DNA of 64,000 nt from Ktedonosporobacter rubrisoli (GCF_004208415.1 NZ_CP035758.1:7998001-8062000); one strand, 5' to 3'; counted from the first letter of the stretch, positions 25,468-34,776 are shown. Numbers and translations are program-made. The notes: generated by a model from the letters alone, not told the origin.

Positions 25468-26811
25468 ATGGACATTAAGATGACGATAGATATGTTAGCA
25501 AAACGTCGGCAAATACGAGCGCGCGAGCACTGGACGCGAGAGCGCCTTGAAACCTATCAGGCCCGGTCCTTGCGTCAGCTGCGTGACTATGCCTATGCTC
25601 ATTCACCTTTCTATCAACAGTTCCATAAAGGACTCTACGAAGCTCCCTTAGAGGATCTGCCAGCCTTGAGCAAGGCCATGCTAATGGAGCATTTCGACGA
25701 TCTGGTGACAGACCGGGCCATTCATCTGCCGGACGCTCAAAAATTTATGACAAAACAGCAAGCAAATGAGCTCTACCTTGGTCGCTACGTAGTAAGTGGT
25801 ACCTCGGGCAGTAGCGGTCATCCAGGAGTGTTTCTGGCCGATCGTGGCGAGTGGCTCACGCTGCTGGCCGGAGCCTTGCGCGCCTTTGAAGCTGCTGGTA
25901 TCAAGTTCCGGCTCACTCATCGCCTCAAGCTGGCAATGATGACCTCAACTACAGCTTTTCATGCCTCAACACAGGGCGGAGCGAGCCTGGGAAGCTGGTG
26001 GATGCCTGTGCTAAATCTGGCGGCGAGTGAGCCGGTGCCTGTGATGGTCGAGCGTCTCAATGCCTGGCAGCCAGAGGCGCTGCTTGGCTATGCCTCACTG
26101 CTGCGCATTCTAGCTGACGAGCAGTTAGCCGGACGGCTGCACATCAAGCCTCATTCAATGCTCAGTAGCTCTGAGGTGCTCACCCCGGAAACGCGCCGGC
26201 TCGTCGAACAGGCCTGGGGCAAGGTCCTTTTTAACATGTACTCCTCGACCGAGTGCGGTCTGGCCGCAGAGTGCAATCAGCATCGAGGGCTGCATCTGCA
26301 GGAAGATTTGGTGATCGTGGAGGTTGTGGATCAAAATAACCGTCCCGTGCCGCCAGGTGTTTATGGAGACAAGCTGCTCCTCACAGTGCTTTTCAAGTAT
26401 ACACAGCCGCTTATTCGCTACGAGATGAGCGATAGTGTGCGCCTCTCGGCTGAGCGCTGCCCATGTGGACGCCCTTTCCGCTTAATTGATGCCATTGCCG
26501 GGCGGTCCGAGGAAGAGCTATCCTTTGCCGGGGCGGCTGGTGAACGTGTGAAGATTCAGCCGCTGGTGTTCAATCGCATCATGGATACGTTGCCGGTGAG
26601 CGGATGGCAAGTGGTGCAGCAAGCTGATGACAGCCTTCAGCTGCTTTTGCGTGGCGTGCATGGAGAGCTTGACGATGAGGAACTTGCTAACACGGTGCGG
26701 CAAGCCCTGGCAGAGCAGGGAGCGCGCATGCCAGCAGTTGCGGTCAAGCGTGTAACCAGCATCCCGCAAAGTGTCGCTGGCAAGACGCCGTTGATCAAGT
26801 CGAATCGGTAA
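25468..26811 (+). CDS. Phenylacetate-CoA ligase-like AMP-binding enzyme
   Basis: The ATG at 25468 has AGGAGG nine nt upstream and gives 447 residues, the usual PaaK size. The N-terminal R-D-Y-A-Y-A-H-S-P-F-Y motif, the P-loop S-G-T-S-G-S-S-G-H-P, the Y-S-S-T-E-C-G segment and the Y-E-M-S-D motif follow in the PaaK order. It would activate an aromatic or other carboxylic acid as an adenylate and then load CoA. It is cotranscribed with the TetR gene. A coenzyme F390 synthetase or capsular-type adenylating enzyme are alternatives of the same family. Confidence 0.85.
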   Translation: MDIKMTIDMLAKRRQIRAREHWTRERLETYQARSLRQLRDYAYAHSPFYQQFHKGLYEAPLEDLPALSKAMLMEHFDDLVTDRAIHLPDAQKFMTKQQANELYLGRYVVSGTSGSSGHPGVFLADRGEWLTLLAGALRAFEAAGIKFRLTHRLKLAMMTSTTAFHASTQGGASLGSWWMPVLNLAASEPVPVMVERLNAWQPEALLGYASLLRILADEQLAGRLHIKPHSMLSSSEVLTPETRRLVEQAWGKVLFNMYSSTECGLAAECNQHRGLHLQEDLVIVEVVDQNNRPVPPGVYGDKLLLTVLFKYTQPLIRYEMSDSVRLSAERCPCGRPFRLIDAIAGRSEEELSFAGAAGERVKIQPLVFNRIMDTLPVSGWQVVQQADDSLQLLLRGVHGELDDEELANTVRQALAEQGARMPAVAVKRVTSIPQSVAGKTPLIKSNR

Positions 26812-26981
26812 AGTAGTTACTCATCTCCGGCTCTGGCGCGGAATGGAGAACGTCAAGGCTTTGCTCCTATCTCAACGCGGCCTTGTGCTTCACAGGTCAG
26901 TTCGTCAGTTGCGGATGCATGAATTCTGAGGCGTGAGTGTAGCTGGCAAACCTATCGAAATGCGATCGGCGCGAAAGAGCC

Positions 26982-27017
26982 CTCCAAACTCCCACCCAAT
27001 ACGTTGGGAGTTTGGAG
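26982..27017. terminator. Strong hairpin between convergent genes
   Basis: CTCCAAACTCCCA (26982-26994) pairs perfectly with TGGGAGTTTGGAG (27005-27017) across a 10-nt loop. It lies between the CoA ligase and AhpD-like genes and probably terminates both. No U-run follows. Confidence 0.65.
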
Positions 27018-27056
27018 TAGTTTGAGGCCAGCATTGCTGGCCGGGTTGGCGGTTGT

Positions 27057-27515
27057 TTAGTCCCAACCTGCGCCTGCTGGCTGTCTGACGGTCGCGTTGA
27101 TGCGGTTGAACAGATTGGTTATGGCGATCATGAGAATAATGGCTGACAATCCCTTTTCGTCAAAGTGTTTGGCCGCTTCGTTCCAGATTTCGTCAGTGAC
27201 CGACTCGGGCCGGTCGGCCAGCCGGGTGACGGCTTCGGCAAGTGCCAGGGCTGCGCGCTCGGCATCGGTGAAGTAGGACGATTCGCGCCAGGCTGCTACG
27301 GCAAAGAGGCGCTCGTCTGTCTCGCCGGCTTTTTTGGCGCTTTTGCAGCCCGCGTCCACACAGAAGCTACAGCCATTGATCTGGCTTGCCCGCAGATGGA
27401 CGAGTTCAAGTGTGCTCTGGGGAACGCCGCCCTGTCTGGTAGCTTTGAGGATACCCTGAATGCCTTGTATGGCCTCGGGGAGGAATTTTACCGGATTTTC
27501 CATTCGTGCTTGCAT
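27057..27515 (-). CDS. AhpD-like carboxymuconolactone decarboxylase-family protein
   Basis: The 152-residue product belongs to the AhpD/CMD alkylhydroperoxidase fold: L-V-H-L-R-A-S-Q-I-N-G-C-S-F-C places Cys49 and Cys52 as the redox pair. In AhpD the motif is C-x-x-C-x-x-x-H; here the His position is Gly56, so the proton-relay histidine is missing. A peroxidase function is thus uncertain. The gene stands alone. Confidence 0.85.
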   Translation of the reverse strand: MQARMENPVKFLPEAIQGIQGILKATRQGGVPQSTLELVHLRASQINGCSFCVDAGCKSAKKAGETDERLFAVAAWRESSYFTDAERAALALAEAVTRLADRPESVTDEIWNEAAKHFDEKGLSAIILMIAITNLFNRINATVRQPAGAGWD

Positions 27516-28018
27516 GATTGATCTCCTTAGAAAAACATGATAGTAGCATTTCTTCGCTAAGGTTCATTACGTTATCTTGTAGGGTAGGCAGGACTTCCTT
27601 TCATATAGATGAAAGAATGCTTTCAGGATTTTTCGTCCTGCGACTACCGCTTCAAGCTGGGATTTGTTCCTTCACAACTCTGACGGAATGCAGTACAAAT
27701 ATGTGACAGGTTTAGCGGCAAACTTCCTAAAACTGATAGATGCTCATCTGCCTCAAGGAAGATCAGGAGACGCGACCAGGGCTGTGAATCTTGCCCAAAG
27801 CCCGCTAGCGCGCTGCGCCGGAAAGTGAGGGTGCGTGAGTTTTTGGGAGGAATGTAGGGCTTTTCAGTTCTCCAGAAAAGGGATTGTTAAGGGGGCGCCG
27901 CGACCTAGCGGATTGGCCCTTAACCGGGGGAGCGGGGCGTTGCTCCAACGTTTCCCTTCCTGCTAGACAGCAACGAGACGAGGAAAATGAGAACTGGAAT
28001 GCCCTGAACAGAACGTGG
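27516..28018. other. Intergenic, 503 nt, no gene seen
   Basis: Upstream of the AhpD-like gene and downstream of the HTH gene at 28019. No convincing frame. A 15-nt string (27945-27959) recurs at 29849-29863. Confidence 0.4.
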
Positions 28019-28573
28019 CTAGGCGTGCATAAGGACGGTGCCGCTGCTGTAGCGAGCGTTCTGCCAATCCAGGACGTCGGCCAGCTCTTGCTGAAAGGCC
28101 GCAAGCTCCTGTTGGCGCGTGGCCTCGTCGGGCATGACCGAGCTACGCCAGACTAGCAAGATCTGCACCTCTTCTGGCCGTGCATCATCCTCGATAAGGT
28201 AGCGGGCGATGGTAGCAGGAAAAAGATGCTGCTTCTTTTGTCGGATCTCTTCCAACCGCTTGTTCAGCTTTGCCTTCTCATTCGCCTTTATATGCACAAA
28301 GATCGAGGTTGTGAGCAGGCGATTATTCTCCGGCGAGATCCGCCAGGCCGGAATGTAGGTGCGCGGACGCCCGGAAATGCCCCGCTTGAATTTTTCAAGC
28401 TCATCTATTGGAATTAAGATGGTCTTTCCCGCTTGTATGCTTGGGAGCCGTCCATCCGTAACGTAGTCGTAAACAGTTCTAGAAGCGATGCCTAAAGTTT
28501 TTGCCGCATCTTTTATTGTGATGTATCCAGGAAGATTGGGACGATTGGCTTGTCTTCTTGCTTTTTCTTCCAT
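28019..28573 (-). CDS. Helix-turn-helix (excisionase-type) DNA-binding protein with C-terminal extra domain
   Basis: Residues about 18-65 are an Xis/MerR-like helix-turn-helix (ITIKDAAKTLGIASRTVYDYVTDGRLPS, then an I-L-I-P-I-D-E-L-E-K-F wing). The C-terminal 95 residues look like a ferredoxin-like alpha/beta domain of the antibiotic-biosynthesis-monooxygenase kind (SIFVHIKANEKAKL, EEVQILLVWRSS, then a helix). The protein has 184 residues. It is divergent from the small gene at 28752 and probably controls it. No integrase is nearby, so an excisionase role is unlikely. Confidence 0.75.
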   Translation of the reverse strand: MEEKARRQANRPNLPGYITIKDAAKTLGIASRTVYDYVTDGRLPSIQAGKTILIPIDELEKFKRGISGRPRTYIPAWRISPENNRLLTTSIFVHIKANEKAKLNKRLEEIRQKKQHLFPATIARYLIEDDARPEEVQILLVWRSSVMPDEATRQQELAAFQQELADVLDWQNARYSSGTVLMHA

Positions 28574-28627
28574 TCTTGAAGAATACTGATGATTTACTGT
28601 TTTTGACTACTTCACTAAAATTTGGAA

Positions 28628-28656
28628 TTTACAACATCCAAAAACCATGCTATACT
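28628..28656 (+). promoter_or_regulatory. Sigma-70 promoter of the gene at 28752
   Basis: TTTACA (28628-28633), a 17-nt spacer and TATACT (28651-28656). Transcription would leave a leader of about 90 nt. Confidence 0.65.
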
Positions 28657-28751
28657 GATCACATCGACAGAAGACCTTGAAGTGTTGAGAGCTAAAAAGC
28701 TTTTGAACGTCGTTTGTACTGTACCGAGCTAAAAAAGGAGTTTAGAAAGAG

Positions 28752-29090
28752 ATGGGAATGGAAGAACAACGCTTAAGCAGTAATGGAACGTCAAATGGAT
28801 CTGTTGAGAAGGGAAAGGCTGCAGATTTAGAGGATAACGTCACGCTGGAAGATCTGGAGCCGCCCAACCTGTTTTATAGCCTGAGCTGGGATGATTGGCT
28901 GGAGCTGCAGGCAAAAGCTGTGCAGGCTTTTGCCCACTTTCAACAGGCCGCCGAGCATCCCAATCCTCATTCATTGGTCCACGCAGCCGAAGAGCTGATG
29001 GTGGTCGCCGTCAAGTTAGTGCAGGAATCGGCACTGTGGGTGCCATTCTTACAGTCTCCTCGGCGGTTTTCAGTCTCCTCTACGGAGTGA
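28752..29090 (+). CDS. Hypothetical small acidic protein
   Basis: I do not recognise this 112-residue protein. It has an acidic, low-complexity N-terminus (residues 1-40) and a helical centre with amphipathic repeats (WLELQAKAVQAFAHFQQAAEHP, HAAEELMVVAVKLVQ). AAAAAGGAG lies 12 nt before the ATG and a good promoter is upstream. It faces away from the HTH gene. No membrane segment or signal peptide. Confidence 0.55.
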   Translation: MGMEEQRLSSNGTSNGSVEKGKAADLEDNVTLEDLEPPNLFYSLSWDDWLELQAKAVQAFAHFQQAAEHPNPHSLVHAAEELMVVAVKLVQESALWVPFLQSPRRFSVSSTE

Positions 29091-29103
29091 TGACCTCCAC
29101 CAT

Positions 29104-29180
29104 CTTAAATAAGTGTTGCAGTCTCCTTACCCTGGGCTATGGACTGCTGCCTTAAATAAGTATACTCGCATCTCCAAATG
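29104..29180 (+). repeat. Two short direct repeats
   Basis: CTTAAATAAGT occurs twice in this stretch, each followed at a similar distance by GCA and TCTCC. It lies in the short gap after the small acidic gene. Function unknown. Confidence 0.35.
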
Positions 29181-29228
29181 GTGGATGAGGAGGCTGCACA
29201 AGCGAGAAGATTGTGGAATAGATATGGA

Positions 29229-29260
29229 AAGGGTTGCGTTGCTCTAGCGGCGCAACCCTT
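29229..29260 (-). terminator. Terminator overlapping the 3' end of the PH-domain gene
   Basis: AAGGGTTGCG (29229-29238) pairs with CGCAACCCTT (29251-29260). The second arm is part of the last codons and the stop of the gene at 29244-29807. Confidence 0.65.
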
Positions 29261-29807
29261 CCTGCCGGCGCCTGAGCTGGGCCAGAAACATATCAGGGTC
29301 GGAGGGCGAGAGATAGAGCCGATAGCCCCAGCTACTTTGCACATGAAAGATGAGCCCGTTGCGAAAACGGTTGCACAATCCGACATCGGTTGAGCCCCGG
29401 CCCAATAGACGGGCGATGAATGGGGTCTTCTGGCCATCGATGATCTGGCTGAGCGGAATAGAGGAAGTGCGCCGCGAGCCCATATACAGGTGCAAAGCTT
29501 GTTCGTCCAGGACATATTTAATGCGGTAGCCACTCAGCAGGAGAATACCAAACAGTACGCATATGCCACAGAAAAGCAGCGCGAATGTTATCCCTTCAAT
29601 CATGAGCGCCAGGGCCGACCCGCTTGCCAGCAAGGTAATTGCCAGACAGAACCCAAATACACAAGCGATACCCAGGGGAATCAGGAGCATAAAGCGGATA
29701 AAGCCTGCCGAGGGTCGCGGCCGATCCACAAGCACATCCTGCTCAGAGAGGTTTTGTTGTAGCGCTCCGACGCTCTGCAATTGTCGTTGTCTGGTGTCCA
29801 TACCCAA
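29244..29807 (-). CDS. Membrane protein with bacterial PH-like domain
   Basis: This 187-residue protein has two transmembrane segments (residues about 36-62 and 68-92) followed by a cytoplasmic domain: Y-x-L-D-E-Q-A-L-H-L-Y-M-G-x-x-R-x-x-S-I-P-L-S-Q-I-x-D. That order is that of YdbT/bPH2-type PH domains, which are found in small membrane proteins of unknown function. It is convergent with the small acidic gene. Confidence 0.7.
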   Translation of the reverse strand: MGMDTRQRQLQSVGALQQNLSEQDVLVDRPRPSAGFIRFMLLIPLGIACVFGFCLAITLLASGSALALMIEGITFALLFCGICVLFGILLLSGYRIKYVLDEQALHLYMGSRRTSSIPLSQIIDGQKTPFIARLLGRGSTDVGLCNRFRNGLIFHVQSSWGYRLYLSPSDPDMFLAQLRRRQEGLRR

Positions 29808-30212
29808 TCCTTTCCTAAAGCCTGCTCAGGCTAGCGTATCTCATTTGCCCAACGTTTCCCTTCTCGCCTCGCCGCCATCAGGCCGGGAAAAACGAGAATG
29901 AGAAAGACCTGGAAAACGGCTTCGTTGCCCTCTGGCAAGTTGGGGCAAATACTGTTACAATAGCAAAAATAGTAAGTTTAGCTCTCTCTATAGAGAGAAG
30001 AAAGCAGCGCCTGTGGACTATCTCTTGTTCTACTCTTCTCATTCTATATTGCCCCCGCCAGTTCCCTGCCACTAGGGCAGGAGGAACGGCTTCTTACTTC
30101 TCTTATAACACAAGTTTGTTAAGGTTTGTGTCTGTTTAATGCGCCTTTATCCTGCCCTCTCTGCAACTTCTTTACGACATTTTTTCATTTGCAACAGAGG
30201 AAAGGATACCTC
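29808..30212. other. Intergenic, 405 nt
   Basis: Divergent region between the PH-domain gene and the EamA transporter gene. It contains a short CCTGCC/GGCAGG hairpin around 30065-30082 but no gene. Confidence 0.45.
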
Positions 30213-31118
30213 ATGTCTGCGCGGAATACGTCCCGTCGTGACTTCTGGCTGATTGTCTGTGCCGCGATATCCTGGGGCACAACCGGTATAGCCAACCAGG
30301 CGATCTATGCTCACACGGCCACCAATGCAAGCTCGCTGGCCTTCTGGCGCCTGGCCATCGCCGTACCACTTTTTCTTGGCGCCTGCGGGCTTTTGCTCGG
30401 GTGGCGTCGCTTCTTGCAGGTTAAGCCGCGCGATGCCGGCATAATGGTTCTCATGGGAGGGATGCAAGGGTTATCACAGTTTGGCTATAGTGCCGCCATT
30501 CCCTACGCCGGCGTCACCGTCTCAACGCTGATCGCCATCTCTGTAGCGCCAGTTCTTGTGGCCGTCTTCTCAACCTTGATTGCCCGCGAGCGCCCGCGGT
30601 TCTATACAGTGATAGCGCTTGTGACCGCGCTCTGCGGCCTTTTCCTGCTGGTCGAAGCGCGCTCGCAGCCCGGCACAGGAAATGTTTCCTTGCCCGGCAT
30701 CGCTCTGTCTTTTCTCTCGGCCTGTGGCTATGCAGGCTTTCTGCTCAGCGGGCACATCGTCAGCAGCCGTTATCACCCTTTGCATGTCAGCACCATAGCT
30801 TTTAGCGTGGGAGCCTTATTCCTGCTCTTGCTCTCGCTGCCAGGCGGATTGGTGGTCTCTTATGGCTGGCGCGACTGGCTCATTTTGCTGTATCTGGGCT
30901 GCGTGCCTACGGCCCTGGCATATGGGCTCTTCCAATTCGGTATGCGCTCGCTCTCGGCCACCGTGGTAAGCATTGTTACCCTGTGCGAGCCTTTGACCGC
31001 AGCTCTGCTGGCCTGGCTCCTCTTTCACGAAGAGCTTGGCCTACTCGGTTTGCTGGGCGCTGTCCTTATGCTCGGCGCTATGCTTCTGATCCTGCTCACC
31101 TCGACAAGCAGCAAATAA
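30213..31118 (+). CDS. EamA-family (DMT) transporter
   Basis: The ATG at 30213 follows GAGGAAAGGA; the product has 301 residues, ten membrane helices and the internal repeat typical of EamA/RhaT carriers (S-W-G-T-T-G-I-A-N-Q in helix 1; a second copy beginning after residue 150). The family exports amino acids or small metabolites. A single gene with its own terminator; substrate unknown. Confidence 0.85.
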   Translation: MSARNTSRRDFWLIVCAAISWGTTGIANQAIYAHTATNASSLAFWRLAIAVPLFLGACGLLLGWRRFLQVKPRDAGIMVLMGGMQGLSQFGYSAAIPYAGVTVSTLIAISVAPVLVAVFSTLIARERPRFYTVIALVTALCGLFLLVEARSQPGTGNVSLPGIALSFLSACGYAGFLLSGHIVSSRYHPLHVSTIAFSVGALFLLLLSLPGGLVVSYGWRDWLILLYLGCVPTALAYGLFQFGMRSLSATVVSIVTLCEPLTAALLAWLLFHEELGLLGLLGAVLMLGAMLLILLTSTSSK

Positions 31119-31126
31119 CAAAGCGG

Positions 31127-31149
31127 GCCTCCTACTCGCGGTAGGAGGC
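31127..31149. terminator. Terminator between EamA gene and BFN-like gene
   Basis: GCCTCCTAC-TCGCG-GTAGGAGGC, a perfect 9-bp stem with a 5-nt loop between convergent genes. Confidence 0.75.
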
Positions 31150-31185
31150 TCACATCTCTTGATCCCTTACTTTTCGGTTTGCTGA

Positions 31186-32667
31186 CTAATCTTCCAGCAC
31201 ATCCAGGCTCAAGCCCTCTAGCCAGACCTGGCCCCTGCCATGTAAAGCGAGGCCAATGCTCATCAAGCCCCAGATTTCCTTTGGGACGCGCCAGATCAGG
31301 GTATAGGAGGTCCAGGCAGTTGTGCCTTTGATCACCTCTTCAAGCCTCTCACCCAGGCCTGTATGCGGACTCCCGATGAAAAGCTTAGCTTGTTGTGCGA
31401 CATCCTGCGTCTTGATATCGGCGCAGAGACGCACCCTTTTCCCTATATTGCTCTTGCCGCTGAGCAATTGCTGCAAGACGCAGGAAGCCTCAGCAGCGTC
31501 TGTACTGGCTTTGAGATAGGCGCGAGCTGGCGAGCCCGGCCTAGTTTCCACGCCATATTCATAGCTCCAGGGCGCGCTTTCCTCCACTGACCAGAATTCC
31601 AGGCCTTCGGCGAAGTCAAGATTGACGGGGTGCTGTGGAGGGGGACCAAGAATGGTTCCGGTAAGCGGGACATCTGGCTCGACGATCTCGATGTTCAGGC
31701 CATTGAGCCAGATTTTGCCCTGGCCAGCTGCCCTAAGCTGAAAACGGATATCCTGTGCATCGGCTGGGACGTCAATAACGAGCTCGTGGCGCACCCAGCC
31801 CTTTGCGTCAGGTCGTAGCAAGCGGGAACGCGTTCGGCGCACGGATAAGATGGGCCGGCCTGTCATTGGGATGATTTCCTCTATAAGAGGAGGGCCATGC
31901 ACAGTTAATTCGAAGGTAGGTTGCTGAATGTCTTCGGTCTTGATATAGGCCAACAGGCGCAGACGCTGACCGCGATAGTGCTCGGCTGAAAAGCCATGAT
32001 AGCTTAAGATGCCGTCGCTGCCGTGCAAATAAGGTTTGTGCAGGGTGATTGCCAGGCTAGCTTTGTCATCGTACGTGACCTGGGGATCGAGGGCCAGGCT
32101 GCCATATTCGGAGGTTCTGTTGAAGGTCCAATAACGTAAGCCCTGTGCGAAATCGAGATTGTTCGGCTCTTTGAGTGCGGGACGTAATGCCGCTGGACTT
32201 TCTTCGGCGAGGTGCTTGACTCTGGCAAGCTGCTCCTCAGGCGTTGCGCCATAATCGGCCAGGCTAACCGCGCGCCGAGCCAGAATTTCTTCGGGAACAA
32301 AGATCTTACACTGTTCGCGCTCGGCCAGAAGAAGCGCATCATTCAGACTGGCGCGCACGACGTGTTCGCCATCCTGCTCCTGGAGATGCACCTGAGCGTA
32401 AAGCTTTCCTCCGGCTAGCTCTGCAAGCTCAATCTCGCTGAGTGTGCCGCCCAGAGCGTGCAATGTGTTGCTCAGGAAATCGATGGTGAGCGGCTGGCTC
32501 AGCGTGGGATCTTTCTGTGAAGAGCTGCGTATAGGACTACGCTCTATGGTTTCCTGTAATTCTAGAACTAAAACATGTTGCTGCGGCTCGTCCAGCAAGA
32601 GGAACGTTGTGCTATGCGTAAAATGCTCAGTTTTACGCGCTATTTTTAGAATCTGCATCTGTGACAT
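31186..32667 (-). CDS. BFN (DUF151)-like domain protein with two jelly-roll-like domains
   Basis: This 493-residue protein is a sigma-less paralogue of the gene just upstream. Residues about 15-145 resemble the bifunctional nuclease fold (DUF151): F-L-L-L-D-E-x-x-Q, L-T-I-D-F-L-S-N-T-L-H-A-L-G-G, K-L-Y-A-Q-V-H-L, R-A-S-L-N-D-A-L-L-L-A and V-P-E-E-I-L. Two domains of about 150 residues follow, each starting N-L-D-F-A-x-G-L-x-x-W and ending with a W-x-x-x-x-L-x-x-x-V-P strand and G-Q-[GV]-W-L-x-G-L. These look like carbohydrate-binding-module-type jelly rolls. The real role is unknown. It lies 39 nt after the sigma fusion gene and is probably cotranscribed. Confidence 0.65.
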   Translation of the reverse strand: MSQMQILKIARKTEHFTHSTTFLLLDEPQQHVLVLELQETIERSPIRSSSQKDPTLSQPLTIDFLSNTLHALGGTLSEIELAELAGGKLYAQVHLQEQDGEHVVRASLNDALLLAEREQCKIFVPEEILARRAVSLADYGATPEEQLARVKHLAEESPAALRPALKEPNNLDFAQGLRYWTFNRTSEYGSLALDPQVTYDDKASLAITLHKPYLHGSDGILSYHGFSAEHYRGQRLRLLAYIKTEDIQQPTFELTVHGPPLIEEIIPMTGRPILSVRRTRSRLLRPDAKGWVRHELVIDVPADAQDIRFQLRAAGQGKIWLNGLNIEIVEPDVPLTGTILGPPPQHPVNLDFAEGLEFWSVEESAPWSYEYGVETRPGSPARAYLKASTDAAEASCVLQQLLSGKSNIGKRVRLCADIKTQDVAQQAKLFIGSPHTGLGERLEEVIKGTTAWTSYTLIWRVPKEIWGLMSIGLALHGRGQVWLEGLSLDVLED

Positions 32668-32706
32668 GCGGCTTTATTCCTTCCTGGTTGATAGATTCAA
32701 GCGTGG

Positions 32707-34776
32707 CTACTGTTGGCTTGTCTCAAGCAGCTGGAGCTGCACATCTTTCAGCCAGATTTGCCCCTGACCATGCAGGGTAATACCAAAGCTCAGGCCAGAT
32801 GCATTAGCCGGGATCGTTAGAACCAGCTCGTAGCGCGTCCAATCGTTTGTACCCTTGAGCACCTCTTTGGCATCACTGTTTCCGAAGCGCGCAGCCAGAA
32901 ACAGGCTCGCTTGTTGGGCAACGCTGCTAGTTTTGACGCTGGCCGAGAGCCGGACAGCGTGCCCGCCATAGCGTTGCGCGCTAACCGTCTGCTGCAGCGT
33001 ATAGGGAGCATCTGGGGCAGCAACGCTGGCCTTCAGGTAAGCAGCGGGAGACGCTGAGCTATGATCGACGCCGCGCTCGTATTGCCAGGGCGTCTTGCCC
33101 CGGGTTTTCCAGAAAAGCAGATCTTGCGCGAAATCAAGATTGACGGCCTTCAGTGGCGGTGGATCAATAGATAATTCACTGAGAGCTACCTGCTTATCAA
33201 CTGTCTCAAGCTGAACGCCATCTACCCAGAAAGTTCCTTTAGACCGTTCGCGCGCCACAAAATTGAGCGTAATGCTTTCGGCCTGCTCTGGAATATCCAT
33301 AACCAGGTCGTGGGCTGTCCAGCGCCCGCTATCAGCAATATAGAGCGTATCGTTATCTACGTTGTAACTTGTAATCACTCTATCCTCCTCATCCGTGGCA
33401 ATGTGCCTGAATTGGCCTGACAGGCGCATATGGAAAAGGGGTTGCGGCATGCCCTCGGCTTTCATATAAGCCCGCACGCGCAAACGCTTGCCGCGATACT
33501 GACGGGCCGAAAAGCTTTTATAGGACAGAAGAACGATATGCGGGCCATCTTCTTGCTGCAATGTGAACCTTAAGCTTACTTTATTTTGATATCTCTGCTG
33601 CTGATCAAGCTGATAGCTGGCTGCCTGGATTGGAGTAAAGATCTGCCAGCCATGCAGCCCGGCGCTAAAATCAAGATTGCTGGCCTCTTCGCGGCGAGCC
33701 AGTGCGCTGTACGATCTCTGTTCGATCAACTGCTCTATGCTGGCTAGCTGCTCCGGCTGCGTCTCCCCATAGTCGCTAAGCGCGATAGCCTGCCGCTCAA
33801 GCACCTCCTCAGCGACTGCGATAGGACTTTGCTCGCGTATGGCCAGCTGCAAAGCATCCTCGAAACGTGCTTTCAGCGTCTTCGCTCCGCGCGCTCCCTG
33901 CAGGCGCACACGAGCATAGAGCAGATCCTCATAGAGCACTTCAACAGCCACTTCTTCGACCCGCCCTTTGAGCGCATGGAGCATATCTACCAGAAAGTCG
34001 GTGGTATCCGGCTCGGGCTCGTCCTGCTCAAGAGCCAGGTTCTTCTGTGTATGCATGTAGGTGTATGCAGAGAGACGAGGTATCCAGGCGCGTTGCCCTG
34101 CTTCGTCAAGCAGAATGGGCAGCGTTAGTTTCGAGAACATGTGCGATTCCTGCACAGCTTTGACAAGTTTGAGATAGTGCATGATAGACCTCTTTCTGCT
34201 AGCGCTAGCCGTGTGCTTACCAATTTCGGGATAGTGGATTTGCAACTGAGCCGAGAGCTGCTGGCGCCCTTTGTGCAGGCGATTCTTCACAGCCGAGGGC
34301 GCGATATTCAGGCGGCTGGCTATCTCTTGAATGCTCAAATCCTCGTAGTAGAAGAGGTAAGCAACGGCCTGATTCTTAGGGGTAAGCGTTTGAAGAGCAG
34401 CGCGCACCATCTGGCGCAATTCGTGCTCCTCGACCAGCTCTTGTGGATCGCTGACAAAGGAGCGCTCAAACAATGGCGCTTGCGTATCGAGCGAGACCGC
34501 CAGCTCCGGGTGCATACGCCGCCAGCTGCGACATATATTCAGGACAATGCCGTAAAACCAGCTTTTAAAGCTGGCAGCCTCGCGTAGATGTTCAAGCGAG
34601 AGATAGGCTTGTAAAAATGCTTCTTGCACCAGCTCGCGGGCCGTTTCATCCTCGCCGATAGAGCGCCGGGCAAGATAGAAAGCCATGGCTTGATAGCGCT
34701 CAATAAGCAAGGGGAAGGCCTGCGCGTCGTCTGCCAGCGCCCGTGCTACCAGGTGAGCATCGCTGTTCTCCTGCAT
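32707..34776 (-). CDS. ECF sigma factor fused to BFN-like and jelly-roll-like domains
   Basis: An ECF sigma factor of about 690 residues, more than three times the usual length. Residues about 8-85 are sigma region 2 (ARELVQEAFLQAYLSLEHLR, F-K-S-W-F-Y-G-I). Residues about 125-180 are region 4 (LSIQEIASRLNIAPSAVKNRLHKGRQQL). Residues about 215-340 resemble the DUF151 bifunctional-nuclease fold (K-A-R-F-E-D-A-L-Q-L-A; V-A-E-E-V-L). Two N-L-D-F-x-x-x-L-x-x-W jelly-roll-like domains follow (about 365-540 and 548-691). No anti-sigma gene is adjacent, so the extension may itself control activity. The ATG at 34776 or a TTG two codons earlier (better spaced from AAGG) could be the start. Confidence 0.85.
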   Translation of the reverse strand: MQENSDAHLVARALADDAQAFPLLIERYQAMAFYLARRSIGEDETARELVQEAFLQAYLSLEHLREAASFKSWFYGIVLNICRSWRRMHPELAVSLDTQAPLFERSFVSDPQELVEEHELRQMVRAALQTLTPKNQAVAYLFYYEDLSIQEIASRLNIAPSAVKNRLHKGRQQLSAQLQIHYPEIGKHTASASRKRSIMHYLKLVKAVQESHMFSKLTLPILLDEAGQRAWIPRLSAYTYMHTQKNLALEQDEPEPDTTDFLVDMLHALKGRVEEVAVEVLYEDLLYARVRLQGARGAKTLKARFEDALQLAIREQSPIAVAEEVLERQAIALSDYGETQPEQLASIEQLIEQRSYSALARREEASNLDFSAGLHGWQIFTPIQAASYQLDQQQRYQNKVSLRFTLQQEDGPHIVLLSYKSFSARQYRGKRLRVRAYMKAEGMPQPLFHMRLSGQFRHIATDEEDRVITSYNVDNDTLYIADSGRWTAHDLVMDIPEQAESITLNFVARERSKGTFWVDGVQLETVDKQVALSELSIDPPPLKAVNLDFAQDLLFWKTRGKTPWQYERGVDHSSASPAAYLKASVAAPDAPYTLQQTVSAQRYGGHAVRLSASVKTSSVAQQASLFLAARFGNSDAKEVLKGTNDWTRYELVLTIPANASGLSFGITLHGQGQIWLKDVQLQLLETSQQ

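Noticed and set aside
28019..28573. Prophage or integrative element excisionase
   Set aside because: No integrase, attachment site or phage gene nearby, and the protein carries an extra C-terminal domain.
27945..29863. Shared 15-nt string CCAACGTTTCCCTTC at 27945 and 29849 as a repeat element
   Set aside because: Similarity fades quickly outside the string; too little to call.
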